From NCBI RefSeq assembly GCF_947504215.1, contig NZ_CANNGO010000001.1, positions 558,001 through 622,000 of the forward strand: a DNA stretch of 64,000 bases. The letters run 5' to 3'. The first letter of the stretch is position 1. Every line of letters starts with the position of its first letter. The DNA is from an uncultured Ruegeria sp. (lineage in GTDB: Bacteria > Pseudomonadota > Alphaproteobacteria > Rhodobacterales > Rhodobacteraceae). Below, piece by piece: positions 55,225-63,603 of the stretch. The notes below the pieces were generated by a model. It was given only the letters and a program-made list of their open reading frames with translations. It was not told where the DNA came from and made no database searches. The position numbers and the translations under genes were made by a program.

Positions 55225-55299
55225 GCGGGCGTAGCTCAGGGGTAGAGCATAACCTTGCCAAGGTTAGGGTCGGGCGTTCGAATCGCCTCGCCCGCTCCA
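55225..55299 (+). tRNA. tRNA-Gly (GCC), second identical copy
   Basis: Same 75-base sequence as the copy at 55116, 34 bases downstream, including CCA. Probably one transcript. Confidence 0.97.
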
Positions 55300-55357
55300 G
55301 ATACAAGCCTCTCTGAACGGAAAAATTGATCACAATTGGCAGAGCCTCTTGCGAGCG

Positions 55358-55597
55358 TCAGAATGCCTTGAACGTCATCGTGGTCAAGGATCGTTCGATG
55401 CCCGGAATCACCAGAAGGTGTTCGTTGATGAAATGCCCCACATCCTCGGATTCGGGGATGTAGAGCTTCAACAGCAGGTCATACTCGCCGCTGGTCGAGT
55501 AAAGCTCGGAGTGAATTTCGCGCAGCGCGATCTCTTCGGCGACTTTGTAGGTGGTGCCGGGTTTGCAGCGGATCTGGATGAAAACGCAGGTGGACAT
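55358..55597 (-). CDS. Lrp/AsnC effector-domain (RAM) protein without DNA-binding domain
   Basis: 79 residues, [22 protein letters not shown]... to [14 protein letters not shown], matching only the C-terminal alpha-beta sandwich (RAM/AsnC ligand-binding domain) of Lrp-type regulators. No helix-turn-helix is encoded upstream. Such stand-alone proteins may bind amino acids or modulate full-length Lrp partners; this is inference. It is divergent from hisB. Confidence 0.85.
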   Translation of the reverse strand: MSTCVFIQIRCKPGTTYKVAEEIALREIHSELYSTSGEYDLLLKLYIPESEDVGHFINEHLLVIPGIERSLTTMTFKAF

Positions 55598-55750
55598 GGC
55601 TTGACCCTGTTGGTTGAGTTGCGGGCAGGCTGGCATGCCGGGCGTGCAGGCGCAATCCCCTGCAACAGTTTGCAGCGATTGCCACGCTTGGTCTGGATCA
55701 ATCCACCCTGCCCCGTCTATAAGCGCGCCTGTAGCAAAAGGAATTCGCCC

Positions 55751-56338
55751 ATGCGCACCGCTTTGATCAGCCGTAAGACCGCCGAGACGGACATCTCGGT
55801 TGAGGTCAACCTGGACGGCACAGGCCAGTATGACAACAAGACCGGTGTCGGGTTCTTCGATCATATGCTGGACCAACTGGCGCGCCACTCGTTGATCGAC
55901 ATGACGATAAGCGCCAAGGGCGATTACCACATCGACGATCACCACACGGTCGAAGACACCGGCATCGCGCTGGGTCAGGCACTGACTCAGGCGTTGGGCG
56001 ACAAGAAGGGCATCCGCCGTTATGGCGAATGCCACCTGCCCATGGATGACGCTCAGGTGCGCTGTGCGCTTGATCTGTCGGGCCGTCCGTTTCTGATCTG
56101 GAACGTGGACCTGCCGACACCCAAGATCGGGGCGTTCGATACCGAATTGGTACGCGAGTTCTTTCAGGCGCTCAGCACCCATGGCGGCATCACGCTGCAC
56201 ATTGACCAATTGCACGGTTTCAACAGCCACCACATTGCCGAGGCGGCGTTCAAGGCCGTTGCCCGCGCATTGCGGCTGGCGGTCGAGACCGATCCGCGCA
56301 AGACGGATGCGATCCCGTCGACTAAAGGCGCGCTGTAA
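55751..56338 (+). CDS. hisB: Imidazoleglycerol-phosphate dehydratase HisB
   Basis: Sixth step of histidine synthesis, imidazole-glycerol phosphate to imidazole-acetol phosphate. 195 residues, the monofunctional form. Mn-binding motifs [30 protein letters not shown] and [15 protein letters not shown] are intact. ATG 55751 gives the standard [15 protein letters not shown] start. First of the his genes here, 57 bases before hisH. Confidence 0.96.
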   Translation: MRTALISRKTAETDISVEVNLDGTGQYDNKTGVGFFDHMLDQLARHSLIDMTISAKGDYHIDDHHTVEDTGIALGQALTQALGDKKGIRRYGECHLPMDDAQVRCALDLSGRPFLIWNVDLPTPKIGAFDTELVREFFQALSTHGGITLHIDQLHGFNSHHIAEAAFKAVARALRLAVETDPRKTDAIPSTKGAL

Positions 56339-56395
56339 GCGCAACTCAAAAAATCGGCCCGGTTTTCGGACAAGTTGCGCGCAGAAAGGACTCAG

Positions 56396-57034
56396 ATGCT
56401 CACTGCGATTATTGACTATGAAAGCGGCAACCTGCATTCCGCCGAAAAAGCATTTCAGCGTATGGCGCGTGAGATGGATGCGGGCGAAGTTGTGGTGACC
56501 TCGGAAGCTGATGTTGTCGCACGGGCCGACCGGCTGGTTCTGCCCGGCGACGGGGCCTTTCCGGCCTGCGCGGCCGAACTGCGCGGGCACAAAGGCATCT
56601 ATGATGCGATGGTCGAAGCGGTCGAACAGAAAGCCCGGCCGTTTCTGGGCATCTGCGTTGGGATGCAGTTGATGGCCTCGAAAGGCTTAGAGTACACAGA
56701 AACGGATGGATTGGATTGGGTCGCGGGCGATGTGGTTCGAATTGAACCGTCAGACAGCGCGCTGAAGGTACCCCACATGGGCTGGAACGATCTGGTTCTT
56801 GAAAGTGATCATCCGGTGTTTGCCGGGGTCAAATCAGGTGATCACACCTATTTCGTGCATTCCTACCACTTTCGGGTCACTGACCCAGCGCAGCGTCTGG
56901 CCTATGTGGAATACGGGCAGGAGGTCACGGCCGTGATTGGCCGTGACACAATGATTGGGATGCAGTTCCACCCGGAAAAAAGCCAGGACGTCGGCCTGCG
57001 CATGATCGGGAATTTCCTGACCTGGACCCCATGA
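56396..57034 (+). CDS. hisH: Imidazole glycerol phosphate synthase glutaminase subunit HisH
   Basis: A class I glutamine amidotransferase that feeds ammonia to HisF. 212 residues with IIDYESGNLHSAEKAF, the nucleophile in FLGICVGMQLM (Cys), and the His/Glu pair in QFHPEKSQ. ATG 56396 chosen to begin at MLTAIIDY. Convergent with the DUF2147 gene, with four bases between stops. Confidence 0.96.
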   Translation: MLTAIIDYESGNLHSAEKAFQRMAREMDAGEVVVTSEADVVARADRLVLPGDGAFPACAAELRGHKGIYDAMVEAVEQKARPFLGICVGMQLMASKGLEYTETDGLDWVAGDVVRIEPSDSALKVPHMGWNDLVLESDHPVFAGVKSGDHTYFVHSYHFRVTDPAQRLAYVEYGQEVTAVIGRDTMIGMQFHPEKSQDVGLRMIGNFLTWTP

Positions 57035-57038
57035 TGGG

Positions 57039-57437
57039 TTATTGAACGCGTGTCCATGTCTGGCCACGGCAGACCAGACCACCCGCGACGCACCCTTTGA
57101 CGGTCAAGGTATTCTGGCCGTCCAACGACATCTTCGAACTGTAGGTCTTGTTCCGGTCTGGCGCCCAGATCTTACCGTCATCATATTTACCGCCACCTTC
57201 GGGAATCATATCCCAGATGATCTGCTTGCCCAGGTTTTCGTATTCCAGTTGCTCATTGCCATCTTTGTCAAAAGCGGTGTCAATCGTACCGCAAATGGCA
57301 CTGCCGCAGGACCCGATGGACACGTGAAGATAGCCGCCCGTGTCGCCGGGTTGCGTTTTCCAAAGGCCGTCAACCTGATCTGCAAAGGCGCTGGTTGCCA
57401 TGGCGGCGAAGACCGCTGCGAGTGTAAGCTTCTTCAT
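57039..57437 (-). CDS. DUF2147 family secreted protein
   Basis: 132 residues with signal peptide MKKLTLAAVFAAMATSAFA. The mature domain DGLWKTQPGDTGGYLHVSIG..., GTIDTAFDK, and DGKIWAPDRNKTYSSKMSLDGQNTLTVKGCV is the DUF2147 lipocalin-like fold, with Cys pairs. GGGAGAA precedes ATG 57437. Periplasmic; function unknown. Lies opposite to the his genes. Confidence 0.88.
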   Translation of the reverse strand: MKKLTLAAVFAAMATSAFADQVDGLWKTQPGDTGGYLHVSIGSCGSAICGTIDTAFDKDGNEQLEYENLGKQIIWDMIPEGGGKYDDGKIWAPDRNKTYSSKMSLDGQNTLTVKGCVAGGLVCRGQTWTRVQ

Positions 57438-57571
57438 AATATTCTCCCTATTTTGCATGCAGTCTGGCCCGGTCGGGGATTTCGGGCAAGAATGACTTTG
57501 CGTCGCGTTGCATCCCCTGCCCCGCTTGTGCGATATCCCGCCCGAATAACTATGACATAGGGCCGCCCGAC

Positions 57572-58294
57572 ATGATCCTCTATCCCGCCATCGACCTCAA
57601 AGACGGCCAGGCCGTACGCCTGCTGCGCGGTGAAATGGACAAGGCCACCGTATTCAACGAAGACCCGGCCGCTCAGGCCCGTGCTTTTGTCGACGCAGGA
57701 TGTGACTGGCTGCACCTTGTTGATTTGAACGGCGCTTTCGCGGGCACGCCGGTGAACGCTGGCCCGGTCGAAGCGATCCTGAAAGATTGTGACGTTCCCG
57801 CCCAGCTTGGGGGTGGCATTCGCGACATGGCCACAATCGAGACGTGGTTGGACAAGGGCTTGGCCCGCGTCATTCTGGGCACGATCGCGGTCGAGAACCC
57901 AGATCTCGTTCGCGAAGCAGCGCGCGCTTTCCCCGGTCAGGTCGCTGTGGGGATTGATGCGCGCAACGGGCTGGTCGCGACCAAAGGCTGGGCCGAAGAA
58001 ACCAATGTTCAGGTCACCGATCTGGCCCGCAGTTTTGAGGACGCGGGCGTTGCTGCGATCATCTACACCGACATCAACCGCGACGGCGCGATGCAAGGCC
58101 CGAATGTCGACGCCACCGCCGCATTGGCGCAGGCGGTTTCGATCCCCGTCATTGCATCAGGCGGTGTGTCTTCGATCACCGATTTGATCGCCCTGCGCGA
58201 TTGTGGCGCAGATTTGAACGGTGCGATTTCGGGCCGCGCGCTGTATGATGGGGCGATAGATCTGAAAGAGGCTCTGGCAGCGCTCAGAGAATAG
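57572..58294 (+). CDS. hisA: ProFAR isomerase HisA
   Basis: A TIM-barrel isomerase of 240 residues: [22 protein letters not shown] with the first catalytic Asp, [11 protein letters not shown] with the second, GGGIRDM and ASGGVSSI for phosphate binding. Fourth step of the pathway, making the substrate of HisF-HisH. Confidence 0.96.
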   Translation: MILYPAIDLKDGQAVRLLRGEMDKATVFNEDPAAQARAFVDAGCDWLHLVDLNGAFAGTPVNAGPVEAILKDCDVPAQLGGGIRDMATIETWLDKGLARVILGTIAVENPDLVREAARAFPGQVAVGIDARNGLVATKGWAEETNVQVTDLARSFEDAGVAAIIYTDINRDGAMQGPNVDATAALAQAVSIPVIASGGVSSITDLIALRDCGADLNGAISGRALYDGAIDLKEALAALRE

Positions 58295-58298
58295 TCTG

Positions 58299-58763
58299 AT
58301 GTTCGAAACGCGTGTCAAACGGACTGATTTACCCGCCAGTAGTCTGTTGCACAAGCGACTACAAAGCGGCGATTTTCTGGATTGTTTCAGCGTGGCCTCG
58401 GACCTGCCACCGCGTCGGGCGGCAGAAATCATCACCGCTTTTCCGACATGGGCAACGGCGCTGGTTCGCCTGCGTGGCCTGTTGGTGGCGCCGTTTGGGA
58501 TAAGTAAGACCGGACCCGATGCCAGCGACAAGTTGGGGATTTTCCCGGTGGAGCATGATGACGAAACAGAGGTGATCGCGGGTTTCAACGACCGACATCT
58601 TGACTTCCGGGTTTCCGTACATTCGGAAAACGGTCGTGTTTCATTGGCCACTTGGGTTCATCGGCACAATCTGGGCGGGCGACTGTATCTGGCTTTGATC
58701 CTACCGTTTCACATCCTGATCGCCCGGAATGCGCTTGCGCGGGTACGCCACGCAAGCACCTGA
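58299..58763 (+). CDS. DUF2867 family protein
   Basis: 154 residues beginning MFETRVKRTDLPASSLLHKR, with FGISKTG, FPVEHDDETEVIAGFNDRHLDFRVSV and a C-terminal LPFHILIARNALARVR. These match the DUF2867 order of motifs, whose function is unknown. Only four bases after hisA, so co-transcribed with the his genes; convergent with DUF302. Confidence 0.75.
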   Translation: MFETRVKRTDLPASSLLHKRLQSGDFLDCFSVASDLPPRRAAEIITAFPTWATALVRLRGLLVAPFGISKTGPDASDKLGIFPVEHDDETEVIAGFNDRHLDFRVSVHSENGRVSLATWVHRHNLGGRLYLALILPFHILIARNALARVRHAST

Positions 58764-58774
58764 TCTGATCGCGC

Positions 58775-59221
58775 TTAACCGGCCGCCGCGGCTGTCAGTT
58801 TTTTCAACGCGCCGCGCATCTTTTCGATGACGGGTGATTTTTCGACCTCGTCGAATTCGTCCATTGTTTCTTTGGGGTCTTCATAGGCCAACCAAACCTG
58901 ACCACCCGCGTCCTCATATGCCTGTACCTTCAGCGGCAGAAACAGGCCAGCACCGGGATCGATCATCATGGCTGGGGTCCCCAGCTTGGGGTTGCCGAAA
59001 ATCAGCACTTGGTTAGCCGGGATGGGCGTTCCCACCTTTTCGGCCCCTGCCGCGTGATCGACGCGGGCAAAGACAGTTGCGCCAGCGTTGCCCACTGCGG
59101 CTTCAAGCGCGTCCAGCGCCTCTACCACAGACTTGTCTGTTGGAACTTTGATGATGTCGTCAGCCATTGCGGACAGCGCCCCTCCGAAGGTGAAAATAGT
59201 TGCCAGTATCAGTTTGCGCAT
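58775..59221 (-). CDS. DUF302 domain secreted protein
   Basis: 148 residues: signal peptide MRKLILATIFTFGGALSAMA, then DUF302 with ALEAAVGNAGATVFARVDHAAGA, LIFGNPKLGTPAMMIDPGAGLFLPLKVQAYED and VWLAYEDP. DUF302 proteins are small periplasmic proteins of unknown activity. It shares its upstream region with hisF in divergent orientation. Confidence 0.9.
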   Translation of the reverse strand: MRKLILATIFTFGGALSAMADDIIKVPTDKSVVEALDALEAAVGNAGATVFARVDHAAGAEKVGTPIPANQVLIFGNPKLGTPAMMIDPGAGLFLPLKVQAYEDAGGQVWLAYEDPKETMDEFDEVEKSPVIEKMRGALKKLTAAAAG

Positions 59222-59338
59222 ATCGGACTTCCTTCTGTGAATTTCACCCTAGTTTTCACAGCTTTGCGTGTTCGGGCAATCACAAGTCTGGCATCGGCGG
59301 GGCTTTGCCGGTAGAGGTGCGGCAACAAAGGATGTTCC

Positions 59339-60100
59339 ATGCTGAAAACCCGCATCATTCCCTGTCTGGATGTCGCTGATGGCCGTGTGGTCAAAGGCGT
59401 CAACTTTGTTGGTCTACGGGACGCGGGTGACCCAGTTGAATCCGCCAAGGCCTACGATGCAGCCGCGGCGGATGAGATCTGTTTTCTGGATATCCATGCA
59501 ACGCATGAAAACCGCGGCACCATGTTCGACGTGGTACAACGCACGGCTGAACAATGCTTTGTACCCCTGACCGTCGGCGGTGGAGTACGCACCAAGGAGG
59601 ATGTGCGGGCGCTGCTGTTGGCAGGGGCAGACAAGGTCAGTTTCAACTCGGCCGCGGTGGCCAACCCCGATGTGGTGGCCGAGGCGGCGGACCAGTTCGG
59701 CAGCCAGTGTATCGTAGTTGCCATCGACGCCAAAACCGTCAGCCCCGGCAAGTGGGAGATTTTCACCCATGGCGGGCGCAAACCAACCGGCATAGATGCG
59801 GTTGAATTTGCCAAAACGGTTGTTGCCAAGGGCGCGGGCGAAATTCTGCTGACATCGATGGATCGGGACGGCACCAAAGCCGGGTTCAACCTGCCCCTGA
59901 CCCGCGCGATTTCAGATGCGGTGGATGTACCTGTTATTGCCTCGGGCGGCGTGGGCACCCTAGACCATCTGGTCGAAGGTGTGACCGAGGGCGGGGCAAG
60001 CGCGGTACTGGCAGCCTCGATCTTTCATTTCGGCGAATATACAATCCGAGAAGCTAAGGAACATATGGCCGCAGCCGGCATTCCCATGAGGATGGCATGA
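59339..60100 (+). CDS. hisF: Imidazole glycerol phosphate synthase cyclase subunit HisF
   Basis: A TIM-barrel cyclase partnered with HisH. 253 residues: [23 protein letters not shown] (catalytic Asp), [26 protein letters not shown] (catalytic Asp) and [17 protein letters not shown]. Its stop overlaps the start of hisE by four bases (ATGA). Confidence 0.97.
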   Translation: MLKTRIIPCLDVADGRVVKGVNFVGLRDAGDPVESAKAYDAAAADEICFLDIHATHENRGTMFDVVQRTAEQCFVPLTVGGGVRTKEDVRALLLAGADKVSFNSAAVANPDVVAEAADQFGSQCIVVAIDAKTVSPGKWEIFTHGGRKPTGIDAVEFAKTVVAKGAGEILLTSMDRDGTKAGFNLPLTRAISDAVDVPVIASGGVGTLDHLVEGVTEGGASAVLAASIFHFGEYTIREAKEHMAAAGIPMRMA

Positions 60101-60414
60101 GCATTCTAAACGACCTGGCAGCAACGATTGAAGCGCGCAAAGGCGCAGATCCAGACTCCAGCTGGACAGCTAAACTACTGGCGAAGGGGCCTGAGAAATG
60201 TGCCGAAAAATTCGGCGAAGAGGCCATTGAGGCCATCATCGAAGCTATCAAGGGCGACCAAGAGAAGCTGACCGCAGAGGCGGCGGATGTGCTGTACCAC
60301 CTCCTGGTTATGCTGGCGTCGCGCGATGTGGCGTTGAGCACGGTGTTGAGTGAGCTTGAGCGGCGTCAGGGGACAAGTGGCATTGCGGAAAAGGCATCGC
60401 GGCCTGACAGTTGA
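60097..60414 (+). CDS. hisE: Phosphoribosyl-ATP diphosphatase HisE
   Basis: Second step of histidine synthesis. An all-alpha MazG-type enzyme of 105 residues: [29 protein letters not shown] with metal-binding Glu residues, and [13 protein letters not shown]. Stand-alone, without a HisI domain. Coupled to hisF. Confidence 0.95.
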   Translation: MSILNDLAATIEARKGADPDSSWTAKLLAKGPEKCAEKFGEEAIEAIIEAIKGDQEKLTAEAADVLYHLLVMLASRDVALSTVLSELERRQGTSGIAEKASRPDS

Positions 60415-60498
60415 TCCTGCGGGTTCCGCCACCCTGACTTCCCCTTTATAGTGACCGCTCGACGCGCATTCGCGCAGGACAGATCAAAGGACGCAGGA

Positions 60499-61074
60499 AT
60501 GATCAGACCCATGGCCTATGTTTTGGCCCTGCTTGCGCTGCTAACGCTCACAGCGTGTTCTGCGCCGCCCCCGTCCAGTAGTGACGATGTTCAGCGTCTG
60601 GCAACCGAAATCCAACGTCTCGGGCCAGATGTTGACCCACAAGAGGCACAGCGCGCGGCCAGTATTGCCTATGCCTACACCGCGCAGTTGGCGCAGGAGT
60701 ACCAGATCACAGATCCGCCGCTGATCCACAACACCAAGGTGAACCGAGGAACGCGCCCGCGCGGGCTGTGCTGGCACTGGGCCGAGGACATCGAACGGCG
60801 ATTGAAGCAGGAAAACTTCCGCACGCTTACCCTGCACCGTGCCATTGCCAACGCCGACAACCCGTTCCGAATCGATCACAGTACGGCCATCATCAGCAGC
60901 AGTGGCGAAACCATGTATGAAGGGGTCGTACTTGACCCGTGGCGCTATGGTGGCGTGCTGTTCTGGTCGCCGTTGGCTGAAGATACCCGATACGACTGGG
61001 TTGCGCGCGAGGTGGTTCTGAAAAAACGCCGGCAGGAGCAGGTGGCCCGTTTAAAGCCCTACACCGGCGGTTAG
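60499..61074 (+). CDS. Lipoprotein of unknown function
   Basis: 191 residues with lipobox LTLTAC (Cys at ~20) after MIRPMAYVLALLALL. The mature part is helical then mixed, with LIHNTKVNRGTRPRGLCWHW, DHSTAIISSSG and VVLDPWRYGGVLFWSP. The Cys followed by His and Asp segments resembles the order in papain-like or transglutaminase folds, but I cannot name a family. ATG 60499 has AAGGA upstream. Confidence 0.7.
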   Translation: MIRPMAYVLALLALLTLTACSAPPPSSSDDVQRLATEIQRLGPDVDPQEAQRAASIAYAYTAQLAQEYQITDPPLIHNTKVNRGTRPRGLCWHWAEDIERRLKQENFRTLTLHRAIANADNPFRIDHSTAIISSSGETMYEGVVLDPWRYGGVLFWSPLAEDTRYDWVAREVVLKKRRQEQVARLKPYTGG

Positions 61075-61076
61075 AG

Positions 61077-61547
61077 TTACAGTTTTGATGAAATGATCCC
61101 GGTGCTGAACCCGCCCATGCGAAGCTCGCCAAACAGACGCTGATACTCGATCTTTGGACAACGGTTCATGATCACATCTACGTTCCGCGCCTGCGCTTTA
61201 GCAGCCGCCTCAGCATGTTCCACGCCGATCTGCATCCAGATCGTCTGCAGGTCGGGAAACACCTCCAGCGCTTCGTCAACAATCGGTGGCACCGCCTCGG
61301 ACCGGCGGAATATGTCCACCATATCAACCTGATCAGTTATTTCGGCAAGATTGCCGCGTACCGTTTGACCGAACAGGTCTTTGCCAGCATGCCCCGGATT
61401 GACCGGAATGACCGTATAGCCTTTCAGGGAAAGATACCGCGCTACGTAGTAGCTGGGGCGGACAGGGTTCATCGAAACCCCTACAACGGCCACGGTCTTG
61501 GTCCGTTGCAAAATGGATTTCAGGTATTTGTCAGAATAATCGGTCAT
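61077..61547 (-). CDS. CoA-binding domain protein (YccU-like)
   Basis: 156 residues with a Rossmann CoA-binding fold: TVAVVGVSMNPVRPSYYVARYLSLKGYTVIPVNPGHAGKDLFGQTV, VDMVDIFRRSEAVPPIVDEAL and IWMQIGVEHAEAAAKAQA. CoA-binding proteins of this type have unknown partners. The ATG is directly preceded by a hairpin that buries the likely ribosome site, and an intrinsic terminator lies ~30 bases upstream (see leader). Confidence 0.88.
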   Translation of the reverse strand: MTDYSDKYLKSILQRTKTVAVVGVSMNPVRPSYYVARYLSLKGYTVIPVNPGHAGKDLFGQTVRGNLAEITDQVDMVDIFRRSEAVPPIVDEALEVFPDLQTIWMQIGVEHAEAAAKAQARNVDVIMNRCPKIEYQRLFGELRMGGFSTGIISSKL

Positions 61548-61662
61548 GACCCTATACTTAGCAGGGTCCAGAAAAGAAAAAAGCGCCCAAGAAACCTTGG
61601 GCGCAAGTTATGGAACGAGGGACAGTGAAATGACCCGCGGCAGTTCCGTTCCGCGGTCACTG
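61548..61662 (-). promoter_or_regulatory. Structured leader before the CoA-binding gene
   Basis: Reading on the minus strand: CAGTGA/TCACTG with CCGCGG/CCGCGG (61662-61623) forms a bulged hairpin. Then GCGCCCAA-GGTTTC-TTGGGCGC with TTTTTT (61604-61577) is an intrinsic terminator. Finally GACCC/GGGTC (61568-61548) forms a hairpin whose 3' arm, containing AGGG, touches the ATG. This resembles an attenuator, though it may simply be the 3' end of the upstream YHS gene's transcript. Confidence 0.45.
61577..61604 (-). terminator. Intrinsic terminator upstream of the CoA-binding gene
   Basis: 8-bp perfect stem GCGCCCAA/TTGGGCGC with loop GGTTTC, followed by six T on the minus strand. Confidence 0.85.
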
Positions 61663-61743
61663 TGACATTTAGGCATGATCTGTTTGAAAAAAAGAGGTCG
61701 CGCTCATTTTTGTGATGACTTTTCACAAATGTCGCACCTGTCC

Positions 61744-62196
61744 CTATTCTTGATACAGGATGGCTGGCCAGTTCTCATCAGCCATTTGAATATATTCACC
61801 TCGATCCTGATCCCAGATTTGTTCGACCTGAGGTGAATGCGTCAAGTACAATCTGCCGTCAACAACCTGCCACGCGTTTGGGTCAGTGCTTTTCAGAACA
61901 CCATGCGCCACGGCGTACGAGCAATATCCACCGAACTGAGGCGCAAAAGCGCGTGGATTGCTTTCGAACATTTCCCGGTGTTCCGGAGAGGCAAAATGCC
62001 ATTCCGCCCCTTTCCACATAACAGCAATCTCTGGCTCACCAAGGACTGGTACCTCGTTTTCGAAGTAAGACACGGGGTCATAGCCCGCCATGGCGGCACC
62101 GTCTGCTTCGAAGTAGACGGGCACGTCTTGTGCCTGCACAGCAGGGGAAAAAACGATGGCGGTCAGCGCGCCAAGAAGGAAACGTCGGGTCAGCAT
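61744..62196 (-). CDS. YHS-domain secreted protein
   Basis: 150 residues. The signal peptide MLTRRFLLGALTAIVFSPAVQAQ is followed by a YHS domain: FEADGAAMAGYDPVSYFENE, KGAEWHFASPEHREMFESNPRAFAPQFGGYCSYAVAHG. The YHS motif is found in metal-binding or copper-associated proteins. The double Arg in the signal is compatible with but does not prove Tat export. I use ATG 62196; a GTG just upstream adds one residue. Confidence 0.85.
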   Translation of the reverse strand: MLTRRFLLGALTAIVFSPAVQAQDVPVYFEADGAAMAGYDPVSYFENEVPVLGEPEIAVMWKGAEWHFASPEHREMFESNPRAFAPQFGGYCSYAVAHGVLKSTDPNAWQVVDGRLYLTHSPQVEQIWDQDRGEYIQMADENWPAILYQE

Positions 62197-62301
62197 CACG
62201 GTTTCAGAATCAGGATCAGAGGGTGATAAATTGCAACTTTTGACGCCCGGTGAAACCCCCGTTGACGCGGTTGTGAACGCCTGTATCGCTGTCAGGGTGG
62301 C

Positions 62302-62583
62302 TTAGTCGAAGATATCTTCGATCACATCCCATGCCTCATCCAGAACGCGCGAAAACATCGTTTTCTTCTTTTTCTTGCGCTTGGATTTTCGAGAAGACGG
62401 GTAAGCCGCTACATCGCGCGTCGGCCTGGAATCTGACGTCTTTCGCTTGGGCAACATCTTCAGGTTATGCAATGGGGCACCGCAGCTAGAGCAGCTGAGC
62501 TCGTGCCGGTCTTTCCCTTTGAGCACCAGAGCGGCGCGTGTGCCGCAGTAACAGCAGGTCGCGATTTTGGACGGTCCTGGAAT
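62302..62583 (-). CDS. Zinc-ribbon protein, probable AUU start
   Basis: The frame encodes two Cys pairs: CCYCG near the N-terminus and CSSCGAPLH ~20 residues later, a zinc ribbon. The rest is Lys/Arg-rich (SSRKSKRKKKKKT) and ends in an acidic helix DEAWDVIEDIFD. The only conventional start, GTG 62526, would cut off the first Cys pair. An in-frame TAG lies four codons before an ATT at 62583, and AGGA sits seven bases before it, so translation most likely begins at that ATT (93 residues). Confidence 0.7.
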   Translation of the reverse strand: MPGPSKIATCCYCGTRAALVLKGKDRHELSCSSCGAPLHNLKMLPKRKTSDSRPTRDVAAYPSSRKSKRKKKKKTMFSRVLDEAWDVIEDIFD

Positions 62584-62598
62584 GGCGCTTTCCTAACT

Positions 62599-63369
62599 TC
62601 AGTGCTGCGATGCATATAGGGCGATTGCCGCCGCGTTTGATACGTTCAGTGAGCCGAACCCGCCAGCTGCGTCAATTTTCACCAGTTGATCCACGGTTTC
62701 TTTGGTCTTTTGCCTCAAGCCGGGCCCCTCTGCCCCAAGAACCAATGCCACTGGACGATCCTGTCCATCACCCAGCGCGGCCTCAATCGTATTTTCGGCA
62801 TCACCGTCCAGTCCAAGCACCAGAAATCCCATATTTTGAAGCTCAACAATCGCGTCGGCCAGGTTTCGTACTCGTAGATAGGGCTGGCGTTCCAGCGCAC
62901 CACTGGCTGTTTTGGCCAGCGCCCCGGTTTCTGGCGCAGAATGATGGCGCGTACCAATCACCGCACTGGCCCCCAGCACCTCGGCCGAACGCAGAATTGC
63001 GCCCACGTTATGCGGATCGGTCACCCGATCAAGCAATATTACCCGCGGGTGTTCGCGACCAATGCAGTTCTCAGCAAGACCACCCCAATCCAGCGGTTTG
63101 ACCTCCAGCGCGGCGCCCTGATGGACAGATCCCGGATCGATCGGAGCGCTGAATTTGCGCGGATCAGCCATCTCGGCCTCAATACCGGCAAACTCAATGG
63201 CTTCGGCCAGTTTGTCCCGCGCATTTCGGGTCACAACAAGGTGCAGTTTTTGGCGTTTCGGGTTCATCAAAGCATCCCGTACGGCATGCAAACCAAACAG
63301 CCAGACAGTCTCGGATGCGGCCGCTTTGCGCGCCTGTTCCTTTTCGACGACCCACTTGGGTTTTTTCAT
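62599..63369 (-). CDS. rlmB: TrmH-family 23S rRNA (guanosine-2'-O-)-methyltransferase, RlmB-like
   Basis: 256 residues. An L30e-like substrate domain (VWLFGLHAVRDALMNPKRQKLHLVV) precedes the SPOUT domain with VILLDRVTDPHNVGAILRSAEVLGASAVI, ALVLGAEGPGLRQKT and GFGSLNVSNAAAIALYA (motifs 1-3). RlmB methylates G2251 of 23S rRNA; the exact target is inferred from family resemblance. ATG 63369 has GGAGG eight bases upstream. Confidence 0.88.
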   Translation of the reverse strand: MKKPKWVVEKEQARKAAASETVWLFGLHAVRDALMNPKRQKLHLVVTRNARDKLAEAIEFAGIEAEMADPRKFSAPIDPGSVHQGAALEVKPLDWGGLAENCIGREHPRVILLDRVTDPHNVGAILRSAEVLGASAVIGTRHHSAPETGALAKTASGALERQPYLRVRNLADAIVELQNMGFLVLGLDGDAENTIEAALGDGQDRPVALVLGAEGPGLRQKTKETVDQLVKIDAAGGFGSLNVSNAAAIALYASQH

Positions 63370-63485
63370 TTCTTGGGCCTCCAAGCCGGGCGAAAGGTTT
63401 CCTGCGCCAATGCGGTATTTTCCTGTTGACGCTTCTTTAGCGCGCTAGTAATCACGCCTCCACGTCAGGTGCAACGCCTGACAGT

Positions 63486-63569
63486 GGGCGACAGGCCGCA
63501 AGGTGTGGCAGGGGACTGTAACTCCCTCGCGGAGACGCACGCCTGGTTCGATTCCAGGGTCGCCCACCA
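63486..63569 (+). tRNA. tRNA-Tyr (GTA)
   Basis: 84 bases including encoded CCA. Acceptor GGGCGAC pairs with GTCGCCC, the anticodon loop is CTGTAAC with anticodon GTA, the long variable arm CTCGCGGAGACG marks a class II tRNA, and the T-arm is CCTGGTTCGATTCCAGG. Confidence 0.95.
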
Positions 63570-63603
63570 TCTTCCAAAGATGAGTGATTTTAGCAACCAG
63601 CCT

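Noticed and set aside
61544-61726. 60-codon minus-strand frame between the YHS and CoA-binding genes
   Set aside because: It contains an intrinsic terminator and a second hairpin, and overlaps the start of the CoA-binding gene.
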